From: Neobacillus cucumis
GTDB taxonomy: Bacteria > Bacillota > Bacilli > Bacillales_B > DSM-18226
Assembly: GCF_023715505.1 (NCBI RefSeq)
Contig: NZ_JAMBOH010000001.1
Location: 248,001 to 312,000 of the forward strand
DNA: 64,000 nt
Reading direction: 5' to 3'
This document shows positions 37,692 through 47,502 of this stretch, piece after piece. Both the position numbers and the translations under genes were made by a program. The notes under the pieces were generated by a model. That model was not told the origin of the DNA, did not search any database, and saw only the letters and a list, made by a program, of their open reading frames with translations. Each line of letters opens with the position of its first letter. The first letter of the stretch is position 1.

Positions 37692-38346
37692 TTACTGGAG
37701 CCTTTCCCTTCATTCTCTTTTTACCTTCCCGACAAAGTTCTAGTAATGGACAGCTTGGACATTGTGGATTTTGAGCTTTGCAATGATAACGTCCAAAAAA
37801 GATTAATCGATGATGTGTTAGCGACCACTCATCCTTAGGGACCTTCTTCATTAACGTTTTCTCCACCTCGAGAACAGAATCCTTCCAACGGCAAATACCA
37901 AGGCGTTTACTTACCCTTTCCACATGGGTATCTACGGCAATGGCCGGAATATTAAAGGCTACTGAAACGACAACATTGGCGGTTTTCCTGCCCACTCCAG
38001 GAAACTTTGTCAGCTCATCTCTATCCATAGGAAGAACACCGTTATATTCATCCAATAAAAGTCGACATAAACTCTGAATATTTTTTGCTTTATTTCGATA
38101 TAGGCCAATGGAGCGGATATCGTTTTGAAGTTCTTCGAGTGAAACCTTCAGGTAATCTTCAGGGGATTTGTATTTTTCAAATAAACCCTTGGTTACTTTA
38201 TTAACAAGGGCATCTGTACATTGTGCCGATAATGAAACAGCAATAACAAGTTCAAAAGGATTTGAGTGGTTCAATTCACAATGTGCTTCTGGGAACATTT
38301 TACCCATTTCATCTAAGCAATATCGAATTTGAGTATTATTTAGCAT
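37684..38346 (-). CDS. nth: endonuclease III
   Basis: About 220 residues: helix-hairpin-helix FPGVGRKTANVVV with the catalytic Lys, the catalytic Asp in AIAVDTHVERVSKRLG, and a 4Fe-4S loop CKAQNPQCPSCPLLELC (C-x6-C-x2-C-x5-C). It removes oxidised pyrimidines and nicks abasic sites. ATG 38346 follows aggtga. It lies downstream of dnaD and upstream of ypoC. Confidence 0.96.
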   Translation of the reverse strand: MLNNTQIRYCLDEMGKMFPEAHCELNHSNPFELVIAVSLSAQCTDALVNKVTKGLFEKYKSPEDYLKVSLEELQNDIRSIGLYRNKAKNIQSLCRLLLDEYNGVLPMDRDELTKFPGVGRKTANVVVSVAFNIPAIAVDTHVERVSKRLGICRWKDSVLEVEKTLMKKVPKDEWSLTHHRLIFFGRYHCKAQNPQCPSCPLLELCREGKKRMKGKAPVNE

Positions 38347-38374
38347 AGAAATCACCTACTTATAAAATAAAAGA

Positions 38375-38400
38375 AAACGAGAGAAGTTTCCCTCGTTTAT
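38375..38400 (-). terminator. hairpin between dnaD and nth
   Basis: Stem AAACGAG/CTCGTTT with a T run on the minus strand, so part of the dnaD transcripts may stop before nth. Confidence 0.6.
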
Positions 38401-38409
38401 TTACAATTA

Positions 38410-39108
38410 TTATTGCTCTAACCAGTTATAAAAGGGAACTGATGGCTGATGGTCATCGTTTTTACTATGTGTCTTTTCCGTTTGTTTTTGCCGAAACTTA
38501 CGTCCATGATTTTTAGCTTGTTCGATTGTTTTAATCCCATTTTTCTTCCACTCAAAAAGGATCCGATCAATATAACGAAAGTTTAATTTTCCTGACATGA
38601 CAGCCTCACGAAGTGCAGCTTTTATGATGATTGGATCATGGTGATCATCGTCCATCCACATCCCAAGCGATTCACATTCAAATGGTGAAAGCGGACGGCC
38701 AAATTCTTTTTCGAAACAAGTATAGACATCTGTTTCTTCCGTTTTCTGTTCAAGTTGTCTCGTTACTTGACTATTTAATAAAAACTGATCAACTAGTTTT
38801 TCCCATAAGGGCTTTACGGAATATTTTTCAAACCGGATGCCTTCATCACTATATTGATCCATTATCTCAATAAATCCTCTTTGAATCAGCCTTCTAAGCA
38901 TGTCATGACAATCAGCAATTGATACTGTCATTCTGGCTGAAAGTTCTTCTGGAGTAGGAAATTCGTTTCCTTTTTCGATAAAAGTAATAATATTTAATAA
39001 AAGAACAAGTTCCGTCTCATTTAAGTTCAGATTTCGATATTCTGAAAATAACATTAAAGGAATCGTAATATTCCCTTCCTGTAACCAGGCTACTATATTT
39101 GATTTCAT
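38410..39108 (-). CDS. dnaD: primosomal protein DnaD
   Basis: A 232-residue replication restart and initiation protein. N-terminal winged helix (res 1-100, LNETELVLLLNIITFIEKG) and C-terminal DnaD domain with FEKEFGRPLSPFECESLGMW and a YIDRILFEWKKNGI motif. It acts with DnaB and DnaI in loading the helicase. In B. subtilis asnS lies between aspB and dnaD; it is absent here. Confidence 0.94.
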   Translation of the reverse strand: MKSNIVAWLQEGNITIPLMLFSEYRNLNLNETELVLLLNIITFIEKGNEFPTPEELSARMTVSIADCHDMLRRLIQRGFIEIMDQYSDEGIRFEKYSVKPLWEKLVDQFLLNSQVTRQLEQKTEETDVYTCFEKEFGRPLSPFECESLGMWMDDDHHDPIIIKAALREAVMSGKLNFRYIDRILFEWKKNGIKTIEQAKNHGRKFRQKQTEKTHSKNDDHQPSVPFYNWLEQ

Positions 39109-39189
39109 CTTTCTACACCTCTAGATTAGTATAACATGAACCACCAATTCGAGTAAGAGTATTAGGAATCCATCTTTGGAAAGGAAAAA

Positions 39190-39217
39190 CAAAAAGCCTG
39201 CATCATGCAGACTTTTA
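39190..39217 (-). terminator. terminator after aspB
   Basis: Stem AAAGcCTGCAT/ATGCAGaCTTT with T-rich flank on the minus strand. Confidence 0.75.
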
Positions 39218-39240
39218 AGTGCTAGGCAAAAAGACCAAGG

Positions 39241-40434
39241 TCAGTTCTTCACCTTCGCTGTAACGAATTGATCAATTCGTTCCACGGCTTTTTCTAATTG
39301 TTCAAGTGATGTTGCATAAGATAGACGAATATTATCTGGAGTTCCAAAGCCTGAACCTGGAATAACGGCTACCTTAGCTTCTACAAGCAATGCTTCGACG
39401 AAGTCATCAACGTTACTAAATCCAGTCATCTCCGCAGCACCCTTGACATTTGGATAAAGGTAAAAAGCACCCTGCGGTTTCACACAGGTAAATCCAGGGA
39501 TAGCAACTAACTTTTTATAGATAATTTCTAATCTTTTCTCAAACGCTTGTCTCATTTCCTCAACAGGTTCCTGTGAACCATTGTAAGCCGCAATCGCAGC
39601 ATATTGGGCAGTTGTGGTTGGATTGGAGGTACTATGGCTGGCAAGATTCGTCATGGCCTCAACGATTTGTTTATTACCCGCAGCATAACCAATTCTCCAG
39701 CCTGTCATAGAATGTGATTTTGATACACCATTGATGACAATAGTTTGCTCCTTCAATTCTGGAGAAAGCTGTGCAATGGAAACATGTTTGGCACCAGAGT
39801 AGACAAGCTTCTCATATATTTCATCTGAGACAATTAAAATATCTTCTGCCAAACAAATCTTTCCTAGCTCTATAAGTTCTTGGTCCGTATATAAAACTCC
39901 TGTGGGATTGCTTGGTGAATTAATGATTACAGCTTTTGTTTTATCAGTTATTGCTTCTTTTAATTGTTGGGGAGTAATTTTGAAATTATTTTGTTCCAAC
40001 CCTTCGACATAAACAGGTACACCACCTGCGAGCTTTACTTGTTCGGGATAGCTGACCCAATAAGGTGTTGGAATAATTACTTCATCACCATCGTTTAAGA
40101 TAACCTGGAACAATGTATAAAGGATGTGTTTTGCTCCATTACCTACGATAACTTCATTAAGTTTATAGCTTAATCCTTGGTCTGCCTCAAACTTATTAAT
40201 GATGGCCTTTTTTAAGGCAGGAAGGCCCGCCGAAGGAGTGTACTTTGTATGCCCCTCGTTCATCGATTTTGCAGCTGCATCTAAAATGTGCTGGGGCGTA
40301 TTAAAGTCAGGTTCCCCTGCCCCTAATCCAATGACATCTTCTCCTTTTTCTTTCAATTCCTTTGCTTTTGCTGTAATAGCTAACGTAGTAGATGGCGTAA
40401 GTGCCATTACTCGATTTGCAAGTTTGATTGCCAT
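39241..40434 (-). CDS. aspB: aspartate aminotransferase
   Basis: A 397-residue class I PLP aminotransferase. The PLP Lys is in SKSHSMTGWRIGYAAG; the family motifs NSPSNPTG and VSDEIYEKLVY are intact. It interconverts aspartate and oxaloacetate with glutamate. ATG 40434 sits after ggaggaaa, so the longer frame to 40473 is not used. It is 25 bases downstream of ypmB, in one operon. Confidence 0.94.
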   Translation of the reverse strand: MAIKLANRVMALTPSTTLAITAKAKELKEKGEDVIGLGAGEPDFNTPQHILDAAAKSMNEGHTKYTPSAGLPALKKAIINKFEADQGLSYKLNEVIVGNGAKHILYTLFQVILNDGDEVIIPTPYWVSYPEQVKLAGGVPVYVEGLEQNNFKITPQQLKEAITDKTKAVIINSPSNPTGVLYTDQELIELGKICLAEDILIVSDEIYEKLVYSGAKHVSIAQLSPELKEQTIVINGVSKSHSMTGWRIGYAAGNKQIVEAMTNLASHSTSNPTTTAQYAAIAAYNGSQEPVEEMRQAFEKRLEIIYKKLVAIPGFTCVKPQGAFYLYPNVKGAAEMTGFSNVDDFVEALLVEAKVAVIPGSGFGTPDNIRLSYATSLEQLEKAVERIDQFVTAKVKN

Positions 40435-40459
40435 ATCTCTTTCCTCCAGTCTCCACAAG

Positions 40460-40933
40460 CTATAGATTTTCAATTTTTTTTAGCCATTCACCGGTTTCAA
40501 AGTGAACATAGTAATAATTTATTAAATTATTTTCAGAACGGTAGTAGATTTCCCATAACGGAATATTTTTTTCCATACCCAGCCGTACTGAAATAATTTT
40601 CTTAGGTTGTTTTTCCTGCAATAATTTTTGAATTGCTTCTTCTCTTGTGATGCCATCCTTCGCCTTTTTAATGTAAACCTTTTTACTCTTCTCAGGAATC
40701 CAAACAATTACTTTACTTCCGTTTTTATTTTTCCCTTCAATCACATCAACGGTCTCAATCCCATTGTATATATGAAAGTCATCCACTTTACTCAATTGCA
40801 CTTTATCCTTGGCAAGTGATACAGCTCTTTTTTCGGCTGCTTTAACGGGTTCAACAGAAGAAAAATAGACTTTTACGAGCACTCCGGCAATGACAAGTAC
40901 TACAATAATGGGAATTATTATCCACTTTTTCAT
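40460..40933 (-). CDS. ypmB: YpmB-like membrane-anchored protein
   Basis: About 157 residues with a single N-terminal membrane helix (WIIIPIIVVLVIAGVLVKVYF) and an extracytoplasmic PepSY-like pair of domains (EEAIQKLLQEKQ, ISVRLGMEKNIPLWEIYY). The family is always next to aspB in Bacillaceae; role unknown, perhaps a regulator of an extracellular enzyme. ATG 40933 preferred over GTG 40945. An extended -10 promoter (TGTTATAAT) lies in the gap upstream. Confidence 0.88.
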   Translation of the reverse strand: MKKWIIIPIIVVLVIAGVLVKVYFSSVEPVKAAEKRAVSLAKDKVQLSKVDDFHIYNGIETVDVIEGKNKNGSKVIVWIPEKSKKVYIKKAKDGITREEAIQKLLQEKQPKKIISVRLGMEKNIPLWEIYYRSENNLINYYYVHFETGEWLKKIENL

Positions 40934-41073
40934 TTTTATCTTCACTTCTTTATGTACGATATATAGTTGGTTCTAATGTTACAGAATCTATTTAATTATT
41001 ATAACAGGATAAATCAAGATGTGTTATCAATCTTCATTAAATTAGAAAATTTTTTTCATTTTTTTCGAAAAAA

Positions 41074-41919
41074 CTATTCCGCTTCCTTTAGAGGAATGGT
41101 AATAATCTCATAATTTGTTTCCGTAAATTTAATGGTGACGGTCCCATGTTTTTTTGTAAAATACACTTCAGACCATATACCTTGCAGGTCTCGCAGCAAA
41201 TCCTGATCCAGTTGATCTTCCTCTGCTCCGAACAGAATTGATATTTGTGGATTTAGCGTTTGAATTAACTGATCAGATAATGAGTCTTTTGTAAGAGTGT
41301 AAGGTATTTTAAAAACATGAATATCCTCCAAGTTCTTAGCTAATAATTCTTGTTCCGCCCGTTGACTAAACGAAGTCATCAAAAAGAGGTTATGCTTAAA
41401 AAAGCGCAGCATCAAATCCATACCTTCATTTTTTTGATTTCCTAGGAATTGAACATATGCAAACATACCAGGCAGGATTTCTTTCTTTGTCCCTTCATTC
41501 CAAACCGTAATGGGTATTTGCTCTGACTGTTCTCTCGTTAATAACGAAGAAACTTCGGGCGTGGTGACAATTTCTCTAATATTATATTTTTTCCATAGCT
41601 TATCGATTTTCTCAATCGAAATCTTTTCACCATTATTCGTTAGAATTAAAGTAGAGAGCTCTTTTACATTATAAAGAGAAAGCCATCCTTCTAACTCAGA
41701 TAATTCTCCTCGCCCTCCGATATTAATTAAAATATTTTCTCCATTTGGACCCTGTACAAGTGTGGCTTCACCAGTAGTGAGGCCTAAAAAGGTAACTGCC
41801 GCTTGATGCTCTGCTAACTTCACATCAATTTTTTCAACCTCTGTAGGCAAAGTCGTTTCTGCTCTTACCGCCATGCTGCTTGGAATCAATAAAGCCAAAA
41901 TCATAAGCAATATTCTCAT
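41074..41919 (-). CDS. secreted metallo-beta-lactamase-like protein lacking metal ligands
   Basis: About 281 residues with a clear signal peptide (MRILLMILALLIPSSMAVRA). The fold resembles the C-terminal MBL domain of ComEC/Rec2: VQGPNGENILINIGG matches the PNG-ILIDGG strand. Where active members have LTHPHADH, this protein has LTNNGEKI, so the HxHxDH motif is gone. ATG 41919 is eight bases after gggagg. It lies seven bases upstream-gene-wise from dinG and is probably in its operon; B. subtilis has ypmA here. Binding or structural role is a guess. Confidence 0.75.
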   Translation of the reverse strand: MRILLMILALLIPSSMAVRAETTLPTEVEKIDVKLAEHQAAVTFLGLTTGEATLVQGPNGENILINIGGRGELSELEGWLSLYNVKELSTLILTNNGEKISIEKIDKLWKKYNIREIVTTPEVSSLLTREQSEQIPITVWNEGTKKEILPGMFAYVQFLGNQKNEGMDLMLRFFKHNLFLMTSFSQRAEQELLAKNLEDIHVFKIPYTLTKDSLSDQLIQTLNPQISILFGAEEDQLDQDLLRDLQGIWSEVYFTKKHGTVTIKFTETNYEIITIPLKEAE

Positions 41920-41967
41920 ACACATTCCTCCCAGATAGTTATAGGATGTGTCTTTTTCCAAATTTTA

Positions 41968-44766
41968 TCATAGCCATTTTTGAATAAACTCCGCTAAATC
42001 CTCCATTTTTCCCTTTTTGATTGGAACAGGAGGTATTGATTGCAAAAAGGACTTTCCATACTGCGTGGTAACGATTCTTCTATCAAATACAATGATTACC
42101 CCGCGATCCGTTTCAGTCCTAATGAGCCGGCCAAAGCCTTGTTTAAAACGAAGTATGGCCTCTGGTAGTGAATAATCAGAAAAAGCATTCCTTCCCTGCT
42201 GGACAATCAACTGACACTTTGCCTCTGTCAAAGGTTCATCAGGAGGGCTAAATGGAAGCCTGACAATGACAAGGCAAGATAAGTCTTCTCCTGGAATATC
42301 CACTCCTTCCCAAAAGCTGCTTGTTCCTAATAAAATGGCCTTTTCATAGCGCTGAAAATTTCTTGTCAATCTTGAACGACTACCACTTGAGATACCTTGA
42401 GCAATTAATACATATTCATTAAGAAAACCACTTTCTTTAATTAGTTCGTACGTTTTTTTTAGCATGTCATAAGCAGTGAAAAGAATTAGCAGCCTTCCTT
42501 TTGTTGCCTCAGCTATAGTAATGATATGTTCTGTAATAGCAATAACGTATTCTTCAAGTGATACAGAATTGATTTCTGGTAAATCATCAGGGATAAGAAG
42601 TTGAACCTGGTCTTTATACACAAATGGTGAGGGAATACTCACTTGAACTGTAGAGTTTGCCTCAAGGCCCATTTCACTCATGATATAATCAAAAGAACGA
42701 TTCACCGTTAGGGTTGCTGAAGTAAGGATTACTGCTTTCTTGGTGTCGAAGAACTTTTCCTTCAACTGCTCCGCAACGGTAGCTGGCTGAGCTAAAAAAG
42801 TTGTCACATTTTGCGGTGAACGGATATCCATTTCAATCCACATTACTTCCTTAGAATTTTTAATAAAACAGCTAACCAATATGTTTCGCAATTCAGCAAG
42901 CTCCACTGCAAATCCAGAGATATCCTCCACTTTATTTAGCTCAGGTATGGATAAAGAATCTTTTTGTACTGTTAACGATTTAAGACGTCTGTCAATAGCA
43001 TTGAGTACATCCTTAATTAAAAAGGACATTCTCTCGGCACTGTGGACAAGCGCTTTTCTTTCTCTGCAAGAGTCGGTTGTGGTATACCGAACTTTTATCC
43101 GATTTATCCCTTTTTTATTAGCTGCCTTTGTTTTTGCATATAGGGCCATTAATTTAAAAAATTCATCCATCTCGTAATGTAGATTTAAAACGAGCTGATT
43201 TAATTCAAAGGGAGTAAAAAGCTTTGTTCCTGATGAAGGAAGTCGTGATGTCAGTTGTTCCATTTCATAATAGAGTTGTTTTTGCTCATAAGTTCCAAAT
43301 TGACTAATTAGCAATCGGGTAGACAAATAGTCCAATGAATAGCCAAAGAACCTACTCGCAACTTTCTCCAAATGATGACCTTCATCAATCACTACATAAT
43401 CAGATGCAGGTAAAATGGAACCTGCACCTTTAATATCACTTAATAATAATGAATGGTTTGTAATAATGATATCAGCCGAGTTTGCATTCCTTATTGCTTT
43501 TTGATAAAAATCCCTTTCTTGCCAGCCCTTATCCTCAAATAATATCGACGGTTCTTCCTTTATTTTGTTCCAATATAATTGGCCTCCACTCGATAGATTC
43601 AATTCATCTCGATCACCAGTTTCCGTCTCCGTTAACCAAACTAGGATTTGCATTTTCGTTAAGGTAGTATCATAATTATCGTTTTCATCCATTAACGTCT
43701 GGTGAAATTTTTCTAAATTTAAATACTGATGTCTCCCTTTTAACAGAACGGCATCTATCTTAAATGGAAGAATGTTTTTCAAAAAGGGAATCTCTTTATT
43801 TAAAAGTTGTTCCTGCAGTTGAATAGTATGGGTACTGACAATGATGGGCCGTTTGTTTTGCTTGGCAAAATACGCTAACGGCAAAAGATAACCAAGCGAC
43901 TTACCTACACCAGTTCCGGCCTCAATCAGTGTATGCCTTGAAAGTTGCAGGGATTGATAGACGGTATCCATCATTTTAAATTGCCCCACTCGCTTTATAA
44001 AAGACTTAAAGCCGTGACGGATGATTTCAACCTTTTCTTCTTCACTTTCAGGATATTTACACTCTTCTTTATTTAAGATATGGGTTTCCTTTTCAGTATG
44101 ATTCTTCTTTAACGCAATATCGTTTACAATTTCTATAGAATCTAAAATGTTTGAAGCTTCAAATGTATCCATCATGTCTTCGAGAAACAACTGCAGGTCA
44201 CTCTTTAATCCCCCAGATAACTGAGTTAACTGTCTAAGAGTAACTGTCGGCAATAAAGATAGACGTTTCAATAGGATTAAAAAAAGTTCCGCTGTCACCA
44301 AGGCATCACTATCTGCCTGATGCGGCCTGTCATGGGTAAGTTTCTCTTTCTCTGCCAAATCTGAAAGCTTATAGCTGTCAGCTGTTGGATAGAGAATTCT
44401 TGCCATCTCCACGGTGTCTAAGACAGACCCATAAAACCCTTCTGATCCTGCTTGGAGTAATTCTTCTTGAAGAAAGGATAAGTCAAATAATACGTTATGA
44501 GCAACAAAATAGGCCCCTTCTAACAAAGATTGAACCTTTTCGGATATTTCGGTAAATAATGGTGCATCCTGGACCATTTCATCATTAATTCCAGTCAGTT
44601 CTTCTATAAAGACTGGAATTGGTTTTTGTGGATTGATCAGCGAGGAGAACTGTTCTGTGATTTTTCCGTTTTCTATCACCACAGCCGCAAATTGAATAAT
44701 TTTATCACCCTTCTTGGGTGTATTACCCGTAGTCTCTAAATCAATCACAACAAATTTATTTAACAT
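41968..44766 (-). CDS. dinG: exonuclease-helicase DinG
   Basis: A 932-residue fusion of a DEDDh exonuclease (res 1-170: VIDLETTGNTPKKG, HNVLFDLSFL, HQADSDA) and an XPD-like helicase (Walker A AGTGVGKSLGYLLP, VIDEGHHLEKVA, FKQGFGRLIRTETDRG). The Cys cluster of E. coli DinG is missing, as is normal in the Gram-positive type, where the protein acts mainly as a 3'-5' exonuclease. Compare YpvA at 18328, which has the Fe-S Cys but no exonuclease. Confidence 0.95.
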   Translation of the reverse strand: MLNKFVVIDLETTGNTPKKGDKIIQFAAVVIENGKITEQFSSLINPQKPIPVFIEELTGINDEMVQDAPLFTEISEKVQSLLEGAYFVAHNVLFDLSFLQEELLQAGSEGFYGSVLDTVEMARILYPTADSYKLSDLAEKEKLTHDRPHQADSDALVTAELFLILLKRLSLLPTVTLRQLTQLSGGLKSDLQLFLEDMMDTFEASNILDSIEIVNDIALKKNHTEKETHILNKEECKYPESEEEKVEIIRHGFKSFIKRVGQFKMMDTVYQSLQLSRHTLIEAGTGVGKSLGYLLPLAYFAKQNKRPIIVSTHTIQLQEQLLNKEIPFLKNILPFKIDAVLLKGRHQYLNLEKFHQTLMDENDNYDTTLTKMQILVWLTETETGDRDELNLSSGGQLYWNKIKEEPSILFEDKGWQERDFYQKAIRNANSADIIITNHSLLLSDIKGAGSILPASDYVVIDEGHHLEKVASRFFGYSLDYLSTRLLISQFGTYEQKQLYYEMEQLTSRLPSSGTKLFTPFELNQLVLNLHYEMDEFFKLMALYAKTKAANKKGINRIKVRYTTTDSCRERKALVHSAERMSFLIKDVLNAIDRRLKSLTVQKDSLSIPELNKVEDISGFAVELAELRNILVSCFIKNSKEVMWIEMDIRSPQNVTTFLAQPATVAEQLKEKFFDTKKAVILTSATLTVNRSFDYIMSEMGLEANSTVQVSIPSPFVYKDQVQLLIPDDLPEINSVSLEEYVIAITEHIITIAEATKGRLLILFTAYDMLKKTYELIKESGFLNEYVLIAQGISSGSRSRLTRNFQRYEKAILLGTSSFWEGVDIPGEDLSCLVIVRLPFSPPDEPLTEAKCQLIVQQGRNAFSDYSLPEAILRFKQGFGRLIRTETDRGVIIVFDRRIVTTQYGKSFLQSIPPVPIKKGKMEDLAEFIQKWL

Positions 44767-44857
44767 TTGTTACACCCCAAACCTTCGTTCATTAAACGGC
44801 AACATAACTTTTCCATAATGATTTAAATTCTACCACTGTCTACAGGATTTTTAAAAT

Positions 44858-44886
44858 AATAAAAAAATCCCCAAAAAATGGGGACC
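44858..44886 (-). terminator. panD terminator
   Basis: On the minus strand TCCCC...GGGGA followed by seven T, directly after the panD stop. Confidence 0.85.
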
Positions 44887-45270
44887 TTACATAATGGTAT
44901 GTGCTGGTTCTGCATGGAGAAGATCTTTAATCTGATTATTCTCATCCATTATAGCTACTTTTGGAATATGGGTTTTAACTTTTTCATCCGGTACCAATGC
45001 ATAAGAAATAATGATCACCGAATCACCCACTTGAACAAGCCGAGCAGCGGCACCATTTAAACAAATTACTCCGCTGCCTCTTTTACCTGGAATAATATAT
45101 GTTTCTAACCTAGCACCATTATTATTGTTCACGATTTGTACCTTCTCATTGGCTGCCATTCCAACAGCATCAATAATATCTTCATCTATCGTAATACTTC
45201 CAACATAGTTTAAATTAGCCTCAGTAACAGTAGCACGATGGATTTTTCCATTCATCATAGTACGAAACAA
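44887..45270 (-). CDS. panD: aspartate 1-decarboxylase
   Basis: A 127-residue pyruvoyl enzyme that makes beta-alanine for pantothenate. The self-cleavage Gly-Ser pair is in NYVGSITID, with active-site residues in NGAAARL. A frame starts at ATG 45276, but gaggagga is right against that ATG; it is seven bases from TTG 45270, and starting there gives FRTMMNGK as in B. subtilis PanD. I therefore use the TTG. Last gene of panBCD. Confidence 0.95.
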   Translation of the reverse strand: MFRTMMNGKIHRATVTEANLNYVGSITIDEDIIDAVGMAANEKVQIVNNNNGARLETYIIPGKRGSGVICLNGAAARLVQVGDSVIIISYALVPDEKVKTHIPKVAIMDENNQIKDLLHAEPAHTIM

Positions 45271-45297
45271 GTTCATTCCTCCTCTAGTGAAACCCTA

Positions 45298-46146
45298 CTA
45301 ATCTATTTGAATAATAATATTGTCGATTAACCTTACCTTCGAAAATTTCACCGCAACAGCAATTATAAAGGAACCTTCTATTCTTTCCAATGGTTTTAAT
45401 TGTGGATAGGAAAGTATTTCGACATAATCAATTTCCCCAATAGAGTCATTTGTAACCAATTCCTTGATTCTATTAGTTACAACAGCCGGATTTTTTTCAC
45501 CATCGTCAATTGCATTCTTTGCCTCTTGCAGGCTTCTATATATTACGGGAGCCTGTTGTCTTTCTTCCGGTAATAAGTTAACATTTCGTGAACTCTTCGC
45601 TAATCCGTCCGCTTCACGAACGATTTCAACGGGTATTAACTGAACTGGAAAATTAAAATCGGAAATTAATCCATCAATCACTGCAACTTGCTGGGCATCT
45701 TTCTTACCAAAATAAGCCCGTGTAGGCATTATGATATGAAACAACTTGGTAATGACTGTGGCAACACCGTCAAAATGACCAGGCCGTGATTTCCCGCATA
45801 ATACATCAGTTCGTTCCTGTACTACCACTTTAACCGATGGCACTTGTGGATAGATTTCTTCTACTGAAGGATAAAAGAGATAGTCTACCTTTTCTCCTTC
45901 AGCTAGGGCGCGGTCTCGTTCAAAATCACGGGGATAGGTGGAAAAATCCTCTTTCGGACCAAATTGTAATGGGTTGACAAAAATACTCAACACAACGATA
46001 TCATTTTCATTTCTTGCTTTAGAAATAAGTGTTAAATGCCCCTCATGGAGAAAGCCCATAGTAGGGACAAAGCCGATGGATTGTCCCAACCCTTTATGGT
46101 TAACTATTTCATTCTGCATCTCTTTAATGGTAGTTATGACCTTCAT
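45298..46146 (-). CDS. panC: pantothenate synthetase
   Basis: A 282-residue nucleotidyltransferase-fold ligase joining pantoate and beta-alanine with [17 protein letters not shown] holds the HxGH adenylate site, FGKKDAQQ and the KSSRN loop the later conserved sites. Its ATG overlaps the panB stop by four bases, so it is coupled to panB. Confidence 0.96.
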   Translation of the reverse strand: MKVITTIKEMQNEIVNHKGLGQSIGFVPTMGFLHEGHLTLISKARNENDIVVLSIFVNPLQFGPKEDFSTYPRDFERDRALAEGEKVDYLFYPSVEEIYPQVPSVKVVVQERTDVLCGKSRPGHFDGVATVITKLFHIIMPTRAYFGKKDAQQVAVIDGLISDFNFPVQLIPVEIVREADGLAKSSRNVNLLPEERQQAPVIYRSLQEAKNAIDDGEKNPAVVTNRIKELVTNDSIGEIDYVEILSYPQLKPLERIEGSFIIAVAVKFSKVRLIDNIIIQID

Positions 46147-46982
46147 TTTTTACCTCCATAAAGAACCTTCAGTTCCTCTTCCTTCATGGTAAAAGAATGT
46201 TTATCTTCAGGAAATTGATTATTTTTTACTTCAGACGTATAGGCTTGAATCGATTCAATCATAAACGGATTTACGGAATGGTATTGCTTCACGAATTTAG
46301 GCACCCTCTCGACACCATAGCCTAAAATGTCATGATAAACCAAAACCTGTCCATCTACATACATCCCTGCTCCAATACCAATCACAGGGATTGAAATCGA
46401 TTTAGCTACTTCCTCAGCCAGCTGTTTAGGCACACATTCAAGGACAATAGCAAATGCACCGGCTTCCTCAACCTTCTTTGCATCATTTAGCAACTTTTGG
46501 GCCGCATGTGCATCTTTTCCCTGAACCTTATAACCGCCTAATACGCCAACAGATTGTGGTGTTAAACCTAGATGTCCACAAACAGGAATACCAGCTTGTG
46601 TCAAAGTAAAAATCTTTTCTAACACGCCATCTGCCCCTTCGAGTTTCACGGCATGGGCCCCAGCTTCTTGCATCAGCCTGCCTGCATTAATCAGGGTATC
46701 TCTAACGGAAAGGTGATAGGCTAGGAATGGCAGATCTGTCACGATAAAGGTATCTTTTGCTCCGCGTTTTACCGCTTTTGTATGGTGAAGCATATCTTCC
46801 ATTGTTACAGGGATGGTTGAGTCATATCCTAGAACAACCATTCCGAGTGAATCCCCAACCAGGATCATGTCAACTCCGCCCTGTTCTGCTTGTTTTCCAG
46901 ATGGGTAGTCATAAGCGGTAAGCATGACAATTTTTTCATTGTTTTCTTTCATTTTTAAGAAGTCAGTGGTATGCTTCATCAT
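46143..46982 (-). CDS. panB: ketopantoate hydroxymethyltransferase
   Basis: About 280 residues. It adds a hydroxymethyl group to 2-ketoisovalerate from methylene-tetrahydrofolate. Metal and substrate motifs [26 protein letters not shown] and VKLEGADG are intact. I start it at the ATGATG at 46982 behind aaggaggg; the longer open frame to 47090 runs through the leader RNA. First gene of panBCD. Confidence 0.95.
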   Translation of the reverse strand: MMKHTTDFLKMKENNEKIVMLTAYDYPSGKQAEQGGVDMILVGDSLGMVVLGYDSTIPVTMEDMLHHTKAVKRGAKDTFIVTDLPFLAYHLSVRDTLINAGRLMQEAGAHAVKLEGADGVLEKIFTLTQAGIPVCGHLGLTPQSVGVLGGYKVQGKDAHAAQKLLNDAKKVEEAGAFAIVLECVPKQLAEEVAKSISIPVIGIGAGMYVDGQVLVYHDILGYGVERVPKFVKQYHSVNPFMIESIQAYTSEVKNNQFPEDKHSFTMKEEELKVLYGGKK

Positions 46983-46989
46983 TTTTCCC

Positions 46990-47198
46990 TCCTTTAATAT
47001 TGGGAGAGGTGATAAAACGCCAATAGAGAGCAAATAAAAAAGATCCTTCTTAAGGCAGAGGATCTCATCATTACTCATGTGCATGTTCATCCCTCTGTCC
47101 CGGTCCGTTATACGGATCTAGGCAGAAACCTTTTTAAATTGTGAGTATTAATTCCTAAAAGGTGCAGTTCTAAGGAGATACTGCCCAAGGAAATTATA
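46990..47198 (-). promoter_or_regulatory. panB leader: structured RNA with attenuator
   Basis: A 200-base leader read on the minus strand. Extended -10 TGCTATAAT at about 47193-47201. Hairpin 1 (47161-47187) is GG-GCAGT/ACTGC-A-CC and hairpin 2 (47094-47126) is TCTG-CC/GG-A-CAGA enclosing TCCGT/ACGGA; each has a single bulged A. Then comes a terminator before panB. This matches the description of the pan RNA motif found upstream of panB genes; recognition is by structure from memory. Confidence 0.55.
47034..47066 (-). terminator. attenuator hairpin ahead of panB
   Basis: On the minus strand AGATCCT...AGGATCT followed by six T, about 50 bases before the panB start. It lies downstream of the structured leader, so transcription is likely attenuated here. 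Confidence 0.75.
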
Positions 47199-47210
47199 GC
47201 ATGTTAACAG

Positions 47211-47449
47211 AAAAGCGCAAGCGCCTTGTTTAGGGGCGCAAGGCTACAGACGAGCCGTCGAGAAGGAAGCTTTTTAGCCGACTTGACGGATTGACCTAAA
47301 TGTGGAGGCGACTGTTCTGGGTAGAGATAAAACGCACACTGTAAGAAGGCGCTATTTGCCTTCTTCAAGGGGTGCTTATGTCTTGAGTCCCAAGGAGCCG
47401 CAACTGGATAAGCTTAGATCTTAGAGCTCCTAGGCGCTGGAGCTGGACA
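47211..47449 (+). repeat. GC-rich intergenic repeat, copy 2 (long form)
   Basis: About 240 bases starting aaaagcgcaagcgccttg and ending ggcgctggagctggac. It shares ggctacagacgagccg and aaggagccgcaactggataagctta with copy 1 but has about 100 extra central bases. It lies between panB's promoter and birA. Confidence 0.85.
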
Positions 47450-47452
47450 ACA

Positions 47453-47487
47453 GAAAAGCGCAAGAACTCTTTGGTCCTTGCGCTGAT
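47453..47487 (-). terminator. birA terminator
   Basis: Stem AGCGCAAG/CTTGCGCT with loop, next to the birA stop and directly after repeat copy 2. Confidence 0.75.
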
Positions 47488-47502
47488 AAAAGTATCTAAT
47501 TT

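Noticed and set aside
38346..39240. Missing asnS between aspB and dnaD
   Set aside because: Noted as a synteny difference from B. subtilis, but gene position varies among Bacillaceae and a copy elsewhere is likely.
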